DNA from: Fasciola hepatica
Lineage: Eukaryota; Platyhelminthes; Trematoda; Plagiorchiida; Fasciolidae
DNA: 64,000 bases
Reading direction: 5' to 3'
NCBI GenBank assembly: GCA_948099385.1
Contig: CANUEZ040000198.1
Location: 2,618,501-2,682,500 of the forward strand
The position numbers and the translations under genes were made by a program. Below, in pieces: positions 35,669-48,440 of the stretch. The notes under the pieces are model-generated. The model searched no databases. It was not told the DNA's origin and saw nothing but the letters and a program-made list of their open reading frames with translations. How positions within the stretch are numbered: the stretch's first letter is position 1; each line of letters opens with the position of its first letter.

Positions 35669-36130
35669 TCAAACGTCTACCGAAAGATGATGTTTAGCTT
35701 TTTAAGTCATTTAGTGGTATGATATACGGCGTAGTTAGTGATTATTCTCCCATATTGCATCTGCCGCTCAATCTGCTATTCCTAATACGGCAACGAAACA
35801 ATAAGTTGAAAGTTATAATGGACAAACAGAAAATGAACGCAACCAGTGGTACCAGGTTTGTGGCTGGTGAACGAGATGAACTTCCAAGTGATCGATCACG
35901 ATCTGCATTGCGCAGGCACAGAAAAGTGCTGTTCAATACGATGCAAACCATTGGAGAAGCGGATACCATTTCGTGGTTATTTCACACGAGAATTAGTCAA
36001 ATTAATTCCTACGGAATTCGTGCATAGAAAATGAAGTGAGTAGATTGCATTGAAGTATGGATACGCCAGTATATATTTGGTCGAGAGCAACCAGGCGATG
36101 TGAATTTAGTTTTGTCTTGATGGATCGACA
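35665..36130 (+). repeat. R1 internal region, copy between R5 repeats
   Basis: This begins at the ttgctcaaacgtct word found at 30,261 and 3,186, passes a degenerate primer-like site near 35,727, and keeps a 102-codon frame (35,719-36,027) with TRFVAGERDELPSDRSRSAL. It is joined to R4 near 36,128. Confidence 0.65.
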
Positions 36131-36311
36131 CTTCGTATACTTTTCAATAAAAGTGGTTTCCCCATGGATGTCCGTTGGATTGGAATGTCACAGCAGTAAA
36201 TCACTACATCTCAGAGCTCTTGGTGATGGGAGTTCATCATACAACAGATTGATTGGCTAGACATTGATGATCCGTCCAGTCTCAGCGATACAGGTCAGCA
36301 GTGATTCATCT
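36128..36311 (+). repeat. R4 repeat, copy 1
   Basis: This is nearly identical to 55,005-55,195, sharing catggatgtccgttggattg and gatccgtccagtctcagcga. It lies directly before the right R5 repeat, and in the other locus it sits inside the 0.88-kb unit B-only segment. Its left 60 bases also resemble 24,300-24,355. No function known. Confidence 0.7.
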
Positions 36312-36547
36312 GGGAGAAACTGACCACCGCAGTTTTATGTTGCACTTATTTAGTACATGCACGTTTACAGCTTCATCCAAACTAATCTGTTACTGTTGAT
36401 TGAACAGTCATCTTAAAAAGCATTGTGTTTCCTATCGATCAACAGTCTCATTGTACGTGTGGCGTTGTTCAAAGTGTCTTCTTAGTTGACTTATGACCTC
36501 ACGACCCAAGGTTGGAATTATGCCATCTCCGGGAACAATGAGCACCT
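36309..36547 (+). repeat. R5 direct repeat, right
   Basis: Partner of 35,440-35,668. It would be the 3' LTR if the pair bounds a short LTR element. Confidence 0.7.
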
Positions 36548-39500
36548 CGGTAGCTCACTATTGGTCTTGTGTCGTTTTGGGAATCATTTGTTGTACCATT
36601 GTTGTATGAAAAGACAAAATGTAAAATGCGCACAACGAGTATGCGATGCTTGAGGTGATAGTTTGGTAGGGAAAGGAGTTTGCATGTAAAACGTGCCTGC
36701 TCGAGTTCAGCATTGTTCCTGCCACATGTTCACTCTTCTGATCGAGGCTGACAGCTTGTTGCATGTCTGCTTCATTTCTCACTGGGACTGGTGTGTGATG
36801 AATTTCCACCACAGCACACGTGACTGTTGGACTTAATCGATCCACAAAATTCTCATTTCATATTTCCACAAAACTCATCTGGCAGAAAAACCAAATTAGG
36901 ATTTCCCTAAAATACTACAATAATTACAATTTCTTAGAGATTCTTTTCTCGATAAAACATCATCATATACGAACAACATGTGAAGAAAACAAACAAGATC
37001 AGACCCAACGATTTCTTCTTCTTCCGCTAGACGACCAATGTAGTTCGTCTTCAGTTTATAAGCGGTAAACATTTTTCCCGATTCTGTTTATCGGTTGTTC
37101 TGAAACTTAAACACGTATTTTTCGAATTATATACTCAGCGATTCCTACAAAACTACAAATGGATAATGTATTTCTTTGCCGTATATCAGTTCGTGTAATC
37201 AAATGTATATTATGTATAATACCGGGTATCGACGAGAAGATTTTATATATACTGAGAGCATTATGTGAGCTCACATATTTTCATATTATATGCATGACCA
37301 ATTCGGCGGTGGGACACCCACAGCAATATCAAGTATTATCGACAATCTGACACTGAAACTTGTAGTGGAGAATTACACGTGGTCCCAGTAGGTCAAATGT
37401 GTAACGAGCCGGAAGACAGTGAATCGCTGTCTACTACAGAAACAACCGGCAGTCCAAAAATTCAAAGGACTGGTCTCCAATATGGTAGTCAAATGTTGTA
37501 AACTACTCAACCATCACCAGCCATTCAGAAAACGCAAAATTGTAAGAGGATTCTGGAACATAACGGTCCTTAAAACATTACAGTATGTGATAGTGTGTAT
37601 GAAGTTTGGTAAACAGCAGCGGGAAAGAATGAGATGCAAATCGACAGGAATAGGAAGAGTACTGCGTTGGAGCTACGCAGTGATTACTCCTCATGACAAT
37701 ACAGTAATAAAAGCTGAATGAATTTTTACTATTTTCACAGTTTCGGTCTCAATGTTGCAGTTGTTATGGTTTCACTTGCAAACATCAATCACTTGAGAGT
37801 CATCAGGATTGGTTTGAAAGCTGTCATCGACCTGAACTTGTGTCCAATATAAGCCAAGTGTTGTATTGTTGCGCTGCTGTTACTTTCAATATAAGTATCT
37901 TCTAGATGAATGCTCAAATTCATTTCGCGGTATTTTGATATAAAACCTGAAGTACTCACTCAAGATTCTTCTGTCCGGCAGATGGCCGATATATCCAACC
38001 ACTTTCTATCTCATATGTGACTAGCAGGGTGAAACCTCCCCAACCCCATTGGAGTAAAAGAGATCATCATAATTCCATAGCATGATGGCCCATTCAGATC
38101 AAACCTTACTGACCCACCGTAATGATTTTCAGTAATGCGTTACTGAAGACTATGTGCGGTCATGTTTATTGTTGCCACCAACTTGGTCAGAACTAGACAT
38201 TGTGTGAGCAACGTTTATTAGCAACGTTTCACACACAAATAACTGAACGTCTGAATTCACCAATACTGAAGCAAAACAGATGGTACTCATAATACCCTGC
38301 CGCACTCAAATAATTACGCACAGCTTTGAGAGACAGGCAACACCGGAATGCACAAAACTGATACCTCGAACGGCAACGACACTCTTTATCACTACGAAAT
38401 TTTCGAACCGTCATCGCCAAACAAAACGGAGAAATTGAGCATTTTTAGCGACGACCAGCACAAGCTTAATGAGGTCACCACTATTACCGTTTATATTGTA
38501 TGTTTGGAAGATTTTATGGAAAACGTCAAATGACCAGTCGGAAAGGCAAGAACACGATAGAAACTATTACTACGGAGTAAATCGAAAAATACCGTTACTG
38601 GGCTACTAAACTGTGTTTCAGAAAAAATAGTCTTATGGATGGAAATGGCGTGTTTAAAATGCAGAAGAAAGGTGACTTTCTACAAACATGACTATATTTG
38701 ATGGAAAACGAATTCAATCCCAGCGTAATCTCAGGTTAGGAGACGCTGGTTTAGGTTTTTGTCATTCCGGTTTTACCAAGGACACATTTATTTGAAAATA
38801 ATAAACGCGCTGCTAACATAAACGTTTATGAGTAACTGAATCACATAGAGGCACAAAAATATATTTTATCGAAAATGTCAGCCCTGGAGTCATGTACAGG
38901 CATAGTAATCAAGATCTCGATGCAGTGATTTAGCGGTTCGCATGACTACATGTAAGTGAAGGCAGATAAAACAAACTGAAAGTGTAATAACTAATGCATT
39001 CAGGATCGGCATCACAAAACAGCATCAATCAGAAAACAAACGTGTTACTCACAGAAAGTTCAATGCTGATTTTTTGTCTCTCGTTGATTATTTTCAGCAG
39101 TTCCCTTAATAAACTTCAAAAGTCTGGAATTAGAAAACAAAAAAACAAAAATTCTCACTTTCGACTTCTCAAACTGTTTTTTTCTTCTTAAACCGCAATC
39201 ACCTTATGGTAATAGTTACATATATACAGTGATGTTCACCAATTGAATTTGCACTGTTTACCTCTGCGAAAATAATTACGAGAACTTTCCTTCATCAAAG
39301 CAATGCACGTTGGAAAGTTCTGTAACATTTTGAATTCCCGATTTGTGTATTTTTTGTGTAAGCTAGAATTCAACGTTAGGAAGGGGATTATGTTTTATAA
39401 CGTAACCAAATCTAAGTGTTGCGCTCCAGCCAAGTCGGATTTTTATTCAAGAACTTATCGACACCAGAGTTCTTCAGATTTAATATTTTGGGCTCGGTTT

Positions 39501-39559
39501 TTCTGCGCAACTGCTATTCACTTAAATCTAACTTCACCAGCGTTTGGAACCAGAGGTCA
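36548..39559. other. Unit B unique DNA, no firm gene
   Basis: Three kilobases without match in unit A. Frames include plus 37,419-37,721 (100 codons, basic), plus 38,348-38,533 (61 codons, FEPSSPNKTEKLSIFSDD) and minus 36,558-36,845. No motif was identified. Short A-rich tracts lie near 39,135. Part of the 39,303-39,695 frame runs into the LINE tail. Confidence 0.4.
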
Positions 39560-39692
39560 ACTTCTGGATCAAGTATTGAATTTAAACGGATTAAAGTGGC
39601 TGCAACATATGTTACACATGCCCACCGACAGACTTTTTCGGCGTATGCTGTTCACAGAAATTAATATTCGCACGAAGAAACCGAATCCTATA
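39560..39692 (+). mobile_element. LINE C-terminal fragment
   Basis: Within a 130-codon plus-strand frame, residues LLDQVLNLNGLKWLQHMLHM and PTDRLFRRMLF match the segment after the polymerase of fluke LINEs, which usually reads like VNLHxLRWLGHVLRMPxxRLPRR. Only this tail is present, so it is an isolated truncated copy. The frame's first 85 codons are not clearly LINE. Confidence 0.6.
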
Positions 39693-41559
39693 TAATAGAA
39701 TAATCGAATTGTTTTTTGACACCGAAAAGGCCAACGCCGCGAGCAGAAGTCGAACAGGCAAGATACCCGCACAGATGATTACCCTTCTGAGCAGGTGCCG
39801 CGAAGGTGCTCAGAATTTTGCAGTTTTTCAACATTTACTACTCAAATGTGACGAAATCATCCACTAATCACCGAGTGCCTGAAATCTGCCATCGAACACA
39901 TAAGCGACGCAGTCAATATGGTCAGCATATTCACAACCAGGCAGATACCAACACCGTCAGTAAAATAGCTGCTCTCTCCCCGTACCCAATCAAAATTTAT
40001 CCATTGAATCACATGGGCATGTTCACCAGTCTGCATAGACAGAAATGGGAGACAAATATGTCACCAAATAAATGATCAAATTCCGGTATGACCTCAAAAG
40101 ATGACGGATGGCAAGTTCACACCAATGATGACATCTACGAAATCAAATGCAATCAGACCATAAATTGGGCCACGTATAACTAAACAGAAACAGTATGTAA
40201 GTCCAGACAACTAGCGTAAATTCATGTGCAACATTACAAACACCAGATTATTCAGATATGCTGAGGCCTTTGCCATTCCTGAGCATAAACCGAAACTGTA
40301 CAAACTGTGCGTGAATGTCCTATCAGTTTAGTCCCACGTTGGTGAAACAATGTATCCCCCCCTCATTATTGTTGGCTCTTATCCCTTATTACTGACCTCA
40401 GTCTTATCTCGGTATCAACAGTTCCTTCACTGATGATAATTAACCACACTGACCGCAGTATGCTCGTTACCAGATGCACGGCAATTGTAAAGGATGCATT
40501 GTAAAAGCCTGTTTTCGACTCCTTTATACAAAATTTTGGTGGACAGTCATTGCTTTCTATTATGGTGAAAGTTTACCGGTAAATTTATGACACTTATTTT
40601 TTTGTTTGAGGTTCATGTTCTCACATGCTTGTGGATCAGCGCCATATACGAAATAGTATATCTAATGAAGTTGTCATGCTCACGCAGAGAAAATTAACCG
40701 AATAGACTTTGCATGTACTGGTAATTAGGTGGTAAGAGCATGTGGCCTAACAAGTTTGTTTAGAGTCCAACATTCTATTCGGAGCATGGATTCACTCAAA
40801 ACTCTAAATTTTCATCTGAATTCCGATAATTCCCTGATTCTGTTTCAACAGTAGGAGATGCAAACCAGGATTTTGCGATGAATTGCAACAAACCAAGATG
40901 CGAAGAACTAGAATCTTTCAGAGGATACCTGGGCTTTCAACATTTTGTTCATAATAGCGGACGTTTCGCAACTGAAGCATCTATCAGCATCAGTGCAACC
41001 AGTGGATTTCCAAGTCATACAGTATCCCACCACCTGCCGCGTTTTGCTCTTATATTCACTTTATTTTATTTTTACGCTGCTAGTTCCCATAAGAGGATGA
41101 GCCCAGACGGCTTGTGCATGTCCTCAGCAGTACGTACGCGGTGTGTGTGTAGATGAACTGTTTATCAGGGATCGTGGAAATTATATCCGAAGTGACGTCC
41201 TTGGCGTTATTACTCTATCAATACGTTCAACTTGCTCTTATGAAGGATTCCTTCATATTATCCATTGTGACCCGAACAGATGACCAACAGTATTGCTTCG
41301 TAAAATGACTCCTCATTTAGTATACACACTCAACTCACTAATAAAAACACAGCATCGTTGTTCCATACATGTTAGGAGTAATTAGTAGTGCACACCTGCC
41401 GAGTTCACTCTAGGAGTGGAAACAGAACCTGAGCAATCCGGGCTAACTCTTTCAACGATTTGATTCGCAACAACAACTTATAAAAAACAACCATATTCCA
41501 TGCCTCTTCGAAGATTCGTAAAGTAAGACTGCTATTTATACATGTTTTGAAACCTTTTA
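39693..41559. other. No gene recognised
   Basis: Short frames only (89 codons at 39,806-40,075; 92 codons at 40,878-41,156, hydrophobic and Ser-rich). No duplicate in the window. A word near 40,725 vaguely recalls tRNA promoter boxes and was rejected. Confidence 0.4.
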
Positions 41560-44470
41560 AATGACGCCGAACATGAAAATGGTCAACTGTCTCAGTGAAG
41601 CTATGAAAACAGTGACAGAAAATTGCATCTCGTGCCCTGAACTCCACCTACGTTCCACCTACAGCTTCCATCATGCAGGATACTGTTCTTGTGGTAAGAA
41701 GGGTTGTACTTGCAAGGCTAGCCGCCAATCTAAATGCGCTGTCAGGAATGCCACCTCATAGTATCCGGAAATTGATGCTAATCCGGTATACACACTAGAG
41801 GTTCCGAGTGAATCAAACCAATTCGTGTACGGATAAGTCCAGTTATACTGTGGCTTGAGACTTCGATTCATGTTCGATATCAGGAGCTGCTGGTCCATCA
41901 CTCGGAAATCCGTATTCGACCTCATTCAGTCCAGCGTTCCCATACAACACACTGATGTGCTCATTCACGTTGTGACTCGTCGTCGACTTCCACTGTTGCG
42001 CGAGACTACACTGGTGGTTCGTTTGGAAAGTGACTATATCTCGATACGCTTCCCGATATTCCTGGGCAGTCCCTTGATTTTAGGTTAAAAGCCCCGAGTA
42101 CATTGAAGCAATAGGCAACAATTCGAAAGTCACTCAATATTCCGGTGGATCAGGTTGTTCTGCAGCAGTTGATCGCACAATGCTCGAATAACGAAAGCGC
42201 CATGGCAGTTGAGCCCGCGAAGTTGGGAGTGGGTGGTGATGAGGAGCTCCTGAAGCACTCAGAGATGCCGTATGGTCAGATCGAAGGAGTTCTGAGGGTG
42301 CTTTCCCAAATAGGACAAGATGGTGTCATTGTGTGTGTGTCTCCATCCACGTGGGTGACTTCGACTGTGTTGGCGATGATAAGTTATGGACAGACACTTC
42401 CAATTTGCAGTGACCACCGACTGTCCTTGAACCCCTGTTCAAAAAGACGCGCGGCAACCACGATGGATCCGCAGAACTGCCAGAAATGCATGCTCGGCAG
42501 AAAGTGTTTCTCATAAATTGATCTGGTTGATGCATGTTCAGAAATTACACTGCACTCGGAATAGCAACTATAACCAACCATGAACAGTCCATGGCTTTTC
42601 TCCAATATAATTCTTTGCCGTTCCGTATGCATTTGTCATCCAGGATATTTCAGGCCGGCAAAGACAAGGTGATCCGCGGTATCAATGGGATGATGACATA
42701 TCAGGAGGGAAAGCTGATTTCTAGTTCCCCATAAGAAAGAACACTACTGCCGATTGTGACAGCTGCTGATGAGATTTATGGAATAAAACGTATCGAAAAT
42801 TTGCAAATTAGGTTTCACCAAAACAGATTTCCTAGGCTTCACAATTCAAGCGGATATCGACCCGATCCCGGTAGTTCCAAACCAGTGACCGTCAACTAGT
42901 CACCAAAAAATCACGAGAAATTACGATCGATTCCTGGATGCTCGCAGGGCTACTTCAGATTCATTCCCAATTCTTTGACGTGAGCCGAACCTGCGGGTTC
43001 TGGCCCATTCATCCGATGCAGAGCAGCGAAACAAGCAATTTGGAAAAAAAACAGCACGTGGTCTTGTTTAGAATATCGTTCGCCGACCGACACTAACCTC
43101 ATTCGCGCCGTCTGAGTGGACCACACGGATAACCGACTCGTCCAAATTGGCGAAAGGTGCACATCGGACTGAAGTTAACAATTGTCACCGACCACCAAAC
43201 TAATCAGCTCTCATTTGATGCAGATAAATTCGTCTCCCATTCCAAGGCTGCTGTGACTCAACGACGAAGCATTAACTGAGCTGCCTAAAACTACGACGTC
43301 GTGCATCGATAAGGCAAAACCGTCATCGAGATGGATTTTCAAGCACAAATACCATTTCATTACTGCGACCGCTCTCATGTTCACGTCAACATTGATGTAG
43401 CAGAATAAAGGAAGCTACTCCTCGGTGACTTCAGCGATCAGAAATGGGTGGCGACCCGGACTGAAGCGGAATTTTCTTCACTTTTTCGTACTGTGAGTGG
43501 AATTAAGTATCCAATTTGATGGTGTCCAATGCTGAGGTGACCAACTTGAATTCCATTTCCATTTCACAAGTCGGGTTTGGTTCAACTGTATTTAGGCATT
43601 TGGGTGTGAATAAAATGAAGCCACTGGCTTGACAGATTTTTCGGTAGCCGGAATTGGATGCAGACATTTGCACTTTGGCAATGAACCCGTGGTCCGAAAG
43701 CAAGGGGTTCACTGACTCCTATTTCAGATGTCCAGAATTGTTCCTGATTAGTTGGCCAAACAACTCGTTAGTAATGCAGAATTAACGGAAGCGCCTCAGC
43801 CGAGAAGCAACTCGTCGGGCACTGGTCACCGAAAATGGATCGTAGTTCTGTGAGGCGGAGCTGAAAATTAGCTTGGGAAAATCGGATGTTGCCATTTGTG
43901 TACAGCGCCAAACCACCCGTGCTCTAACGGTGCATCAGCAAACTTGGTGCGCTCCGTGAAAAGTGCCCTATCATCAGGGATTGCGAGAACGTTGCCCGAC
44001 TTGGAGGTGTTCCTGGACAGTTTCCTGTTGCAATACCGAGACGCAGTGCACACGACCACCAGGGAGATTTCAGCCGTTCTGTTCAGGTCCTGATAACTAC
44101 GGTCATCGTTGACATGTCTTGATTCCGGCGACCTCGCATTAGATCAGTAGCAACAAATTAACTTCAGGGATCAGTTGCAGATAACTTGCTCAGTCGATGG
44201 TCGAGATTACGTAGGTGGATGATGAATCGGTGCACCGGCGCCACATCAGTCAAATCCATTTCAAATGGTGACCGCCAACGTGGCCGATCACACTGCTGAG
44301 ACGACCGAAGATCCAGATGGTGACTGTGTTGATTACAGGGATCCATTTATTCTTCCAACCAAAACGATGGCTATAGCCGCCGAGCCAAAGCCACCAGCTC
44401 CAGTTCGGAGATCAGTGCGACTGGAGATCCCAATAACGAGGAGCACCTGAAGGAGGACAGTTGGGATGAT
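41560..44470 (+). mobile_element. Ty3/gypsy retrotransposon 1, unit B copy
   Basis: This is the fuller copy of the 15.4-kb element. In order: a zinc-knuckle-like HHAGYCSCGKKGCTCKASRQ (41,671-41,730), in which the knuckle His is lost; a protease region to 42,100; then reverse transcriptase MPYGQIEGVLRVL, GQDGVIVCVSPSTWVTS (42,266-42,365). RAATTMDPQNC and LPFRMHLSSRIFQAG follow, with MMTYQEG at 42,690-42,710 where YxDD is expected. An RNase H region is broken by stops at 43,080-43,500. Integrase is seen as SNGASANLVRSVKSAL and LEVFLDSFLLQYRDAVHTTT (43,919-44,075), and a C-terminal VRRSVRLEIP lies near 44,405. Frames change repeatedly, so it is inactive. Confidence 0.8.
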
Positions 44471-44604
44471 TCAATGAGCATCACACGTGATATGGCCAAG
44501 TATATTTCCATAGCTTCGCTCGCGTTTATGTTCCTCAACCGATTAGGATTGCTATGGACGGGTACAGGGAAGCCCACTGTGATTGATCAAATTTTAACTT
44601 GCCA

Positions 44605-44905
44605 ATAATTTCTTTTGCTTCATCATTTATACAAATCAGTTCTGGAATAAAGTTATCGTGCTATTTCGCAGCCTGGGCATTCTTGCCATTTTGGATTAGG
44701 TGGTTTCGAGTGGGAGCGATTTCAACACATTCCACCAGCTTGTGTACAGAGAATGTCACAAGACAATGTAGTTCTCTTTCTTGTTTGACGTGAGAATAAT
44801 CATTTATCTTAGAAATTATAACAGAGGTTTGGTGAAAATCATTGCGTTGTTGTGTTCTACATGATGCAGTACTATGTGAATCAAGCGGCTTTGGTTCAGC
44901 ATAAA
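44605..44905 (+). repeat. Gypsy 1 3' region, unit B copy
   Basis: Counterpart of 17,171-17,470. It likely belongs to the element's 3' untranslated part or LTR. The 5' counterpart upstream of 41,560 was not found. Confidence 0.55.
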
Positions 44906-45259
44906 AAGCCAAAGAGCTAAACGGGATGGACTACTTAAGACGGCGATTTGATCATGACTGACAGGTCAATGGGAGACATCGGGTTCTAACCACTGTGCCC
45001 GAGGAGAAGACACTCCAGTGAATAAACAAGGGAGAAACAATTCACCGATCTGAAAAGCTTCACTTGATGGACGTAGAAGTAGCGTACCCCGGTTTTATAT
45101 CTACGACGAGAGATCATCGCACATCATTGAACTGCTATCACCAAACTAATCTTGGAATCCTTCGACCCAAAAGATGTTATCCCGTCCACGTTTCGCTTTC
45201 TCTATTGGATGCATGGGGATTAGGACTGAATCAAAAGCGTGGATCGGTAACGAAGCACC
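44906..45259. other. Spacer before LINE 2
   Basis: About 350 bases not alignable by eye to unit A. It carries the beginning of a 122-codon frame (45,064-45,432) that is mostly LINE leader and not recognised as a protein. Confidence 0.4.
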
Positions 45260-46735
45260 ATCGAAGACAAGGCAGAATACTTGCACAATCAGACCTCACG
45301 CAACAGACCAGAAGAAGTTCCTCCACGGATTTCTTCGGCTATTTTCTCGTGTTTGGTAGCGCCCCACTATCTTCTGGTTCGGAGTTCCCAATTAAAAGTC
45401 CGTTCTGTCTTATGGGTACTCGCCAAGATTGATATACCCGAGAATCTCCTTCGTTAATTTCGGGAAGCAAAGTTCCTATTTATCTGGCCTTTACCTCTCT
45501 CATCCCAAATATGAATAGATATGATTGGCCGAAATGAGTCGTGACCGTGAACTTCTAACTGTCGGTACCGGTAACAAATAAGATGAAAGATAAAACAGAA
45601 CCGATGTTCATTGTGTCCTCGAAACACGCATCAAATACCTTACTTCAGTGTTAACACTTTGCTCACCAGCTATGAACTGGGCTTCCCGTTTCACTATTCG
45701 CACTCCGGGTCATTCGGTGTCTAGTGCTTGTGGTAAGGCTGGCGTTGATATCGTTCGCAGCATGAAGACTGAGCGTGCACTGCTCCACTGGATTCCAATG
45801 ACCAGTCGTCTATGTGCAATTCGGGTGAACGGTTCTATACATGAAAACAGCTCTAGACTGAAGAGTTCATGCCTGTTTGTCGTTTATGTGCATGCCCAAA
45901 TGACTGCAACTCGTTTGAAGCTAAAAATGGATACTACCATGATTTGTATCAATTGCTCTTTAGCATGCGTTCAACGGATGTTGTTGGTGAATTCAGTGTT
46001 CAAGTTGGAAGCCTAGAAGAGACGATGAGGAATAAAGGAAACCGTTTCGACATTTCAAACGATGGAACCGATAACGGTGACCAACTCATTCAACTATGTC
46101 CCTACCATGGACTATTCCTAGTGAATACAAATTTTTGGCACAATAAGCTCCACCGAGTAACCTGGCACACTGCTGCGTCTCCACATCTTTGCACTCAGAT
46201 CGACCATATTGCTCCTAGTTTCGCCTGGCACGGATCAACTCTAAACTGCTGATCATTTTGGTCCCCATTTGTTGCCAATAATCACATAGTTGTCTGTGTG
46301 AATTCGAATCTACCTCTCGACGGTGGCCGGAAATACATCAAAGATGAAAATCCTCGTAGGCCACTACTTGACGATGTTGAAGGATCTGCCTCAAACCAGA
46401 AATATTGTGAAAATCAAGACTATCAATTCCTGTTTTGTTTCCCTGTACTCTCTCTGTTATAGTACATAATGTTACCCTAAATGATACTGCCCAGATGAAA
46501 CTTTGAGCTGCATTCTATGCAACTGTGATGTTCCTGCTCATCATTTGTTTTGTGCAGTGTTCAGTCTATTCAATCCATTTGATTTCACATGTGGCGTCAC
46601 TTAAAAGATTCAAACATTGATTGCATCTGAAATGAAACTCATATGTAAGTTCTAAATCCTAACCGGCTGTCGACTGCATTGAATGTTACTTTAGTTCGTA
46701 TTTGGCCCGAAACCATTTGGGCGATGCAAAGAAAA
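45260..46735 (+). mobile_element. LINE 2, unit B copy, 5' half (endonuclease)
   Basis: The leader at 45,260-45,640 matches 18,290-18,700. The endonuclease remnant follows: LETRIKYLTS, then WIPMTSRLCAIRVNGSI in frame 45,648-46,016. A frame change leads to 45,869-46,252 with STDVVGEFSVQVGS (where GDFNAQVG is expected), TDNGDQLIQLC, GLFLVNTNF, HRVTWHTA and TQIDHIAPSFAWHGS. NNHIVVCV stands where the SDH catalytic motif belongs. Active-site changes D to E and SD to NN show loss of function. The sequence is interrupted at about 46,740 by gypsy 2. Confidence 0.8.
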
Positions 46736-46739
46736 CAAT

Positions 46740-48440
46740 GTTTTTCTTTCATTCCATTTGCAGAAATGCATACAATCTCAAGAGAACATCGTCTTTTCCG
46801 GATCCTACCATCAGTCTACTACACGACAAGTTAAGAATTATCATTTTGTAGCATTTCATCTTAGTCATTTTCACTGCTGCTGGGAGAGCCATATAGAACA
46901 GCCTCACTTGACTTGAAAACCGATCCGTTCGTGACTTCATTCTTCAGCTGGAGACACAGGCAGCGGAGTGCGACTAAGGTTCGACATGAGAACATCAACT
47001 GTGCAATCGCTTGATTGTAGGAATCAACCTTCCAGTTTGGAACAGAGGCTGTTGCTTGCAACTGATCAGACCCTTCATCACGTTAGCCGAATTCGTGAAA
47101 AGTGTCGGGAAATAAATGCTGTTTCGGAGTCCACACTGTTCAATTCTTCCAAGAATCAAGCAGTTTGGCACTCCCAAATTTGCCTCTTTTTATCAGGCCG
47201 ATACGTTGTCGTGGCAATCAGCTCCACTTGAGCGATCGATTCGTTCGAAATCTGGCCATAAAAGTTTCGATTTTGGCAAGTGTATTTCATATGGTCAGTT
47301 ACGTCGTTGTTTCACATGTCCCCGTCGACAAGCTATGTGTTTTGTCTGTGGTGAGTTTGGTCACATTGATAGTGCTTGTAGCAGCAGCTCACCATATCGA
47401 CAGACGATCCCCTCAGCATCATCTGTCACTACTTTACTTCCCACCAGAATTTTGACAATAGCATTAGCCCACTTGTCAGAGAACGTTCCACATATTAACC
47501 ACGAATGGCATACTTCACAGGCTCAACAACACATTTTTTGTTGAAACCGGGAGTGTAGAATCCGTCATTCCACCTTAAGCTATAAATTGCGTTTATCCCA
47601 TCGACAAGAATAATCCTACCAGTGTGACTATTCCAGGGATTACTGGATACAAGCTCCCATATTTCGGTTCTTGTATGGCTCTAATTCACCTACGTGACTC
47701 TGATCCTATTGAATGTAAGTTTTTGGTTTCTGATTCTGGACTTCCACTTTTTGGTTTTAAAGTTGCTCGTGAATTGTCACTCTCCTAACTTCTTCACGCG
47801 ATTCATTGAATATACAACAGCTTCTTTTAAAATGTCCTCAGGTTTCTGGTAGAATGCACATTCCTGGATTGAGGTTAGAGATATCTGGCCATTCCGTTTT
47901 TCCAAAGCGCAGAATAATTGCTTTTGGTTTGAGAGAACCTCTCCATCAAGCAATGAAGTCTGTGTGAGAGAGGAATTACTGGCTATGTGGAGTCGTCTGA
48001 CTGGGCCACACCAATTCCGTTAGAGGATCACAACGGCCTGCCCACATCGAAAGTACAGCTAATCACTAACAGCGGCTTTTACACAAGGTACGTTCAAGAA
48101 GTTCAAAGTGACTTCCTTGATCAGTGCTCCGCGAGGCGATGAAGCGGGTACATGGAGACTATTTTGGATCCTTCTTGGGTAAGTGCTGCCCTCCTGTGGT
48201 CATTGATGCTTTTTCCCGCTGATCAAAGGAATATTGAACATCTTCACCTAATGCTGACTTCACACAGACTACGCTCAGAAAACGATTCAACACAGGAGGA
48301 ATTCTGTTTGTGCCAGTTGCTGACAGTGGCACCAATTCAGCTATATAACTCTCGGATAATTGGCTAAAAGTTCTTGGTTGGAAAGTAAAACACACTGCTC
48401 TTCGTCACCCGCAGTCTGGTGGTCTAGCAGAGAACTTTGA
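46740..48440 (+). mobile_element. Ty3/gypsy retrotransposon 2, nested in LINE 2
   Basis: This is a truncated gag-pol absent from unit A, where LINE sequence is continuous near 19,910. Gag: SVRDFILQLETQAAECD with LCNRLIVGINLP (46,925-47,035). A good CCHC knuckle, CFVCGEFGHIDSAC, is at 47,338-47,379. A protease-region fragment contains VTIPGITGYKLP and FLVSDSGLPLFG (47,620-47,760). The polymerase start, ESSDWATPI, is near 47,990. Integrase fragments end in HTALRHPQSGGLAEN (48,391-48,435). Most of reverse transcriptase and RNase H is missing between 48,015 and 48,150, so it is internally deleted. No LTRs or clear target-site duplication. It differs in sequence from gypsy 1. Confidence 0.75.

Noticed and set aside
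40720..40795. tRNA-like promoter boxes (ggtggtaagagca ... gtttagagtcc)
   Set aside because: No cloverleaf could be folded by eye and the B-box does not fit GGTTCRANYCC; probably chance.
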